64,000 nucleotides of DNA. Source: Amoebophrya sp. A120. Its lineage: Eukaryota > Sar > Dinophyceae > Syndiniales > Amoebophryaceae. Of this stretch, positions 60,747 through 64,000 are shown one piece after another. Position 1 is the first letter of the stretch, and every line of letters begins with the position of its first letter. The translations under genes were made by a program, and so were the position numbers. The stretch spans positions 9,507,865-9,571,864 of the forward strand of contig CAJINV010000001.1 of the NCBI GenBank assembly GCA_905178155.1. Reading direction: 5' to 3'. The notes under the pieces are model-generated. The model saw only the letters and a list, made by a program, of their open reading frames with translations, was not told where the DNA came from and did no database searches.

Positions 60747-63700
60747 TCAAAACCCGTACATTTCATCAAGTCTACTTTTCGGTCTGTCCGCTTCAAAGTC
60801 CTCACTGTCCCACCGACTATCCGATCGCCCCGAAGGACCCCTTGCGGGGCGCTTGCGCATGCGGCGCGGCCGACGCCCCTTTCTGTCATTTGATGTAGCC
60901 GCGGAAAAACCAGGACGCCGATTTGTGCGGCCAATGCTGTTGGACATAGTGGAAACTTTTGTGTAGTCGACAACTGCACTAGAAGAAGGTAAGCCGTCGC
61001 TTCTCGTTGAAAGCCCACCTCGTCCATTCTGTCGCTTTGCCAGCGCCGATGGCAATCTAGAATTCTTACCCAGCGCAACAGGCGGCGTGCCGTAAGGATC
61101 CGGCCTGGCAGCTGTAGTAGGCTGGTGCCTTGATGTTGTTGCAGACGTCTTTTTGTTCAGCACACCGCCCACCGCACTTCGCGCTGCAACAGGCGCCGCG
61201 ACCCTGGGTGGCACTGTAGCAGAAGCAGAGTTGTTGTGCTTCTGAACAGTACCTGAATGGAACGGAGATGGTGGTGGCACCGCGGGTGCAACTCCAGCTG
61301 ACTTCCCTGCACCTGCGTCGGCAGGTCTTGTCACACTACTCCCTCCCGAAAGCTTGACCATACTCGTTTTCGGAACAAGGTTCGCTCCACTACTGTACAT
61401 CAAGTTGCTTTCATCGGCGCGGTTACCTAACTCAATTCCATGTTGAGCGGCGCCATTGCTCCCTTGTCTTGATGAAGATCCACCACCAGCGCCTCCGGCT
61501 ACCAACGAAGATCGCACTTGTGGGTTGTGTTGGTTCCGTACGAGTGTATGCGCAACTGTCAACGTGGTGAAGAAATTTTGCCAGTTTGCGCTGGAAAACA
61601 GGTGAAAATCCTCATCCGTGACGCAGGAGCGGAAATTTCGCCTTGGCACAACACTGGGGTAATTGGTGGTTGTAGACATGATGCCGACCCGCGCAGCCCC
61701 TTCTGTGCTGTTTCCAAGCGACCCAGCAGCAGCCTCAAGAACCTCCTGCTTTGCTACCTGCTGCAGCCAGGATCGCAGCTGCCTATCCTGTGCAAAAGTA
61801 TCGTACTCGTACTAATTGAAATCATGCATGACAAATCTTGTTTCTTAGCGAAATCAGCATTACAAATTCCATTTTTCTTTCTGGAAAAATTTGTATTGCG
61901 ATTTATACTAGTACGATATTTTTGCAATGCATACTGCCGATCGTAGAGCAACATCTCCGCGTTGGTCAGAACGCCCTGTGATGTTTCCGTGATGATCGGA
62001 AACCCGGTGGAGCAACCCGGATGCTGCAAAATTCCCGCTTTGACGAACTCCACCAGACTGGACCGGTAGGGTGCGGTCTCAAACCGCTTGGCCGACGACA
62101 CCAGGCGGCACAGAATCGCGGCTTTCTGCGGACCATCCAGAGCTGCCCACCCGGGGTAAATCGCTTCCAGGGTGCTGCTCAGCGGGTTCTGTTGCTGCTG
62201 CGCATTCATCAAGCGGCTGGGCTGCTCCGGATCTGTTGAAGGTTCTACTTGTTGAGAAGCAAACGTGGTAAAAGCGCCTGGCGATGAAGCAGCACTGCAG
62301 TTCTCAATCACACCCTCCTCCCCGTTGTCCACGCCTCGTGCCAAAATTTCCTCCCCCTCAGTGATGCTCTGCACCCAAGCAGCGATCGGCGCCTTCCACT
62401 TCTTTCGCAGATACTTGTTTCTGATCATGAAAACGTCCATAGCTTCAATCAAACACGGATTCGCAGGGTGGGAGGTCTGGCTCTCATCGGTTTGACGTCC
62501 CCCTCCAGAAGAAGGCACGATTTTGTTCGTCACGCGAATGTCAGAGACATTCGTCACGTCGTAGTAGCCCAGCCAACGCATGATTTCCGCGATGTAGAGT
62601 GCACTCTTTGTCGGTAACACGTGCCGCGCTAGCACGGCGTCACGAAACGTCGCAGTGAAGATTTCAAACGGACGCTCCACGTGCAGCGGAAATGTGTCTT
62701 CCGCGCCACTGTAGACGCGCTGACGCAACCAGGGCCGGATCTTTTCGGACAGCGAGGCTCCGGCACTGGGTGATGCTGAAATTCCATCGCAAATTTGTGT
62801 TTGCGGCGCCACCCGGTCACAGCCACTGCTTTTTTTCGATATGAAAGCACCAGTTTTTTCGGTTTGTACCAGGTCGCGAATTTTGTCGAAGCACAAATTC
62901 ACCATGCCCTCGACATCCAGCTTTTCTCGTTCCGCTCCTTTCTTTGGCGTTAAGTTGACGTGCCCACCCGGCGACGTTCCTGTAAAGACACTTTTCTCGA
63001 GCAGATTCCTCCACGTGTAAATTCCACAATTCTCCAAAAACGTGGCCATGGCGGTCGGTGTCAGCGGCACTTCGGTTTCCGCCCGGTGCGAACGCTGCAA
63101 GTATCCGAAGCGAACCAAAACCGTCCCAACCGCAGCTGCTCTCGCATCCAAGGTTGCGAGCGCTGGCTCCTGCAAGAACGGCTGAGTCCAGGATGAATCA
63201 TCGGATTTTACTGCACGACCCTGGTATAATTCCTGCCCACGACGATCTCTGCTAGTACGGGCGGAATCCTCCGTGCTAGCTGTGCCGGTAGAGCGACCAC
63301 AGCTTGCTGTAGTGGTAGACTCGTCCGATCTTGGCTGAGCGGCTACGTGGCCGACTACCCGGTTTTTGGTGTTCTTCGATGCGGGTGGAATAAACCCTTT
63401 GTTGTCCGCAGCGAGCGACGTAGCCGTGTCCCCGCCGATCGCCCCGGGCTGATCTCGTGTCTCTTCAACGACAGGACCGCTTTGCAAATCGTCGGCACAC
63501 TCGATGAGAAAATTGCGGTTCTCTGGTCGAGCGGCAGCGCGGTTGAACGTGAATAGTTCCGTGCAGCACTTGCGCAGGTCTTCCGAGCGCCGCGTGCCAA
63601 GCCGTGCGGAATCAACCAACACGTAGCAAAGCGAGTCTTTCGCTTGCAGCCTGTTGTACAGCGGGATAAAGTCCAGGTCCCCGGAAACGACGACAAACCC

Positions 63701-64000
63701 GTCCGGGACTGTGGATTGCTTGTCGTTTTCGTGTTTCTCCGAAATCTTGTTCCCGGCAACAAGCACATCTTGCTGATGTTGCTTTCTCTGCCCATGATAG
63801 CCAATCGCCGCCTCCAGAGTGTCCATTGCCAGTGCGAGGTCTCCGGGGTCACGCAGACCGCCGGTGATGTTCTGCGGCACTTGCACCCGAACAGGTACCG
63901 GAAACGGACCGCACTCGTTCACTTTCGCTTGCCAGTGCTTGTATTCGCCGCCCTGTCGATAGTACGTCGCGCACTGAACGCGAATGCCTTTGCCTTGGAG
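60747..64000 (-). CDS. NYN-domain (PIN-like RNase) protein, 5'-truncated by the window edge
   Basis: Exons (minus): 64000-61928 (open at the right edge) and 61790-60747, 1,038 residues visible. A NYN domain lies at the visible N-terminus: DLALAMDTLEAAIG supplies one conserved Asp (visible residue about 60), GFVVVSGDLDFIPLYNRL (about 101-118) gives the SGDxDF motif, and CYVLVDSARLGTRRSEDLRK and ELFTFN complete it. NYN proteins are Mg-dependent endoribonucleases related to PIN domains (for example MARF1), so RNA cleavage is likely if all acidic residues are present; the upstream ones are out of view. Downstream are helical segments I do not recognise (MATFLENCGIYTWRNLLEK, IAEIMRWLGYYDVTN, GWAALDGPQKAAILCRLVSS), possibly small winged-helix-like units, then a disordered Gly/Ser/Pro-rich tail and an Arg-rich C-terminus. 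The single intron is introner 4. Confidence 0.8.
61791..61930 (-). mobile_element. Introner-like element 4 (intron in the NYN gene)
   Basis: Terminal inverted repeats at 61791-61811 and 61906-61926 match at 19 of 21 positions (core TATCGTACT). A 3-bp direct repeat TGC (61791-61793 and 61928-61930) is in the same codon phase, and excision gives DRQYAQDRQLRS. A GT-AG alternative in frame gives DRQQLRS. A copy of GCATGACAAA lies at 61826-61835. Confidence 0.8.

Overview
The window is nuclear DNA of a eukaryote, most likely an alveolate and best matched by a parasitic dinoflagellate of the Amoebophrya/Syndiniales kind. The reasons are large proteins full of low-complexity sequence, split by small GT-AG introns; ten protein genes all on the minus strand; a gene of a type I recall mainly from dinoflagellates (two motifs, FSQ..I.P.F.DGR and DNRRLYCLQ); and five intron-located elements with terminal inverted repeats (TIRs), some with flanking target duplications, resembling the introner elements described from Amoebophrya. 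The assignment is an inference. I saw no bacterial features, tRNA, rRNA or CRISPR.

Layout from left to right; every gene reads right to left. 1-2232: 3' part of a gene for a secreted or membrane MORN-repeat protein. 2308-6689: long intergenic stretch with two short dispersed repeats. 6690-17020: giant myosin (8 exons, about 2,874 aa). 18455-32383: very large coiled-coil/IQ protein of unknown role (4 exons, about 4,507 aa). 33721-38649: Asn/Trp/Tyr-rich, Ser-rich protein (6 exons, about 1,371 aa). 39519-41011: 2-oxoglutarate/Fe(II) oxygenase (3 exons, 373 aa). 42610-44051: FSQ/DNRRLYCLQ-type protein (2 exons, 400 aa). 45386-50921: large protein with a caspase-like (clan CD) signature (2 exons, about 1,756 aa). 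52030-55555: multi-pass membrane protein resembling OST-alpha/TMEM184 (4 exons, 994 aa). 56422-60039: single-exon RING-finger protein (1,205 aa). 60747-64000: 5'-truncated gene for a NYN-domain (PIN-like nuclease) protein.

Exon structures were built by hand from GT-AG sites. In each reconstructed gene the summed exon lengths keep frame to the stop, which is the main support for joining the fragments. The genes do not form an obvious pathway; shared orientation and short spacing (about 0.7-1.6 kb apart from the left-hand gap) are what connect them. Most start codons have an AG dinucleotide within about 10 nt upstream on the transcript, as expected if mRNAs receive a trans-spliced leader.

The most unusual content is the set of five introner-like elements (8497-8719, 11203-11481, 23842-23976, 36471-36750, 61791-61930). 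Four share an internal GCATGACAAA-type motif although their terminal repeats differ; the fifth is a different type with a 40-bp perfect hairpin at its centre.
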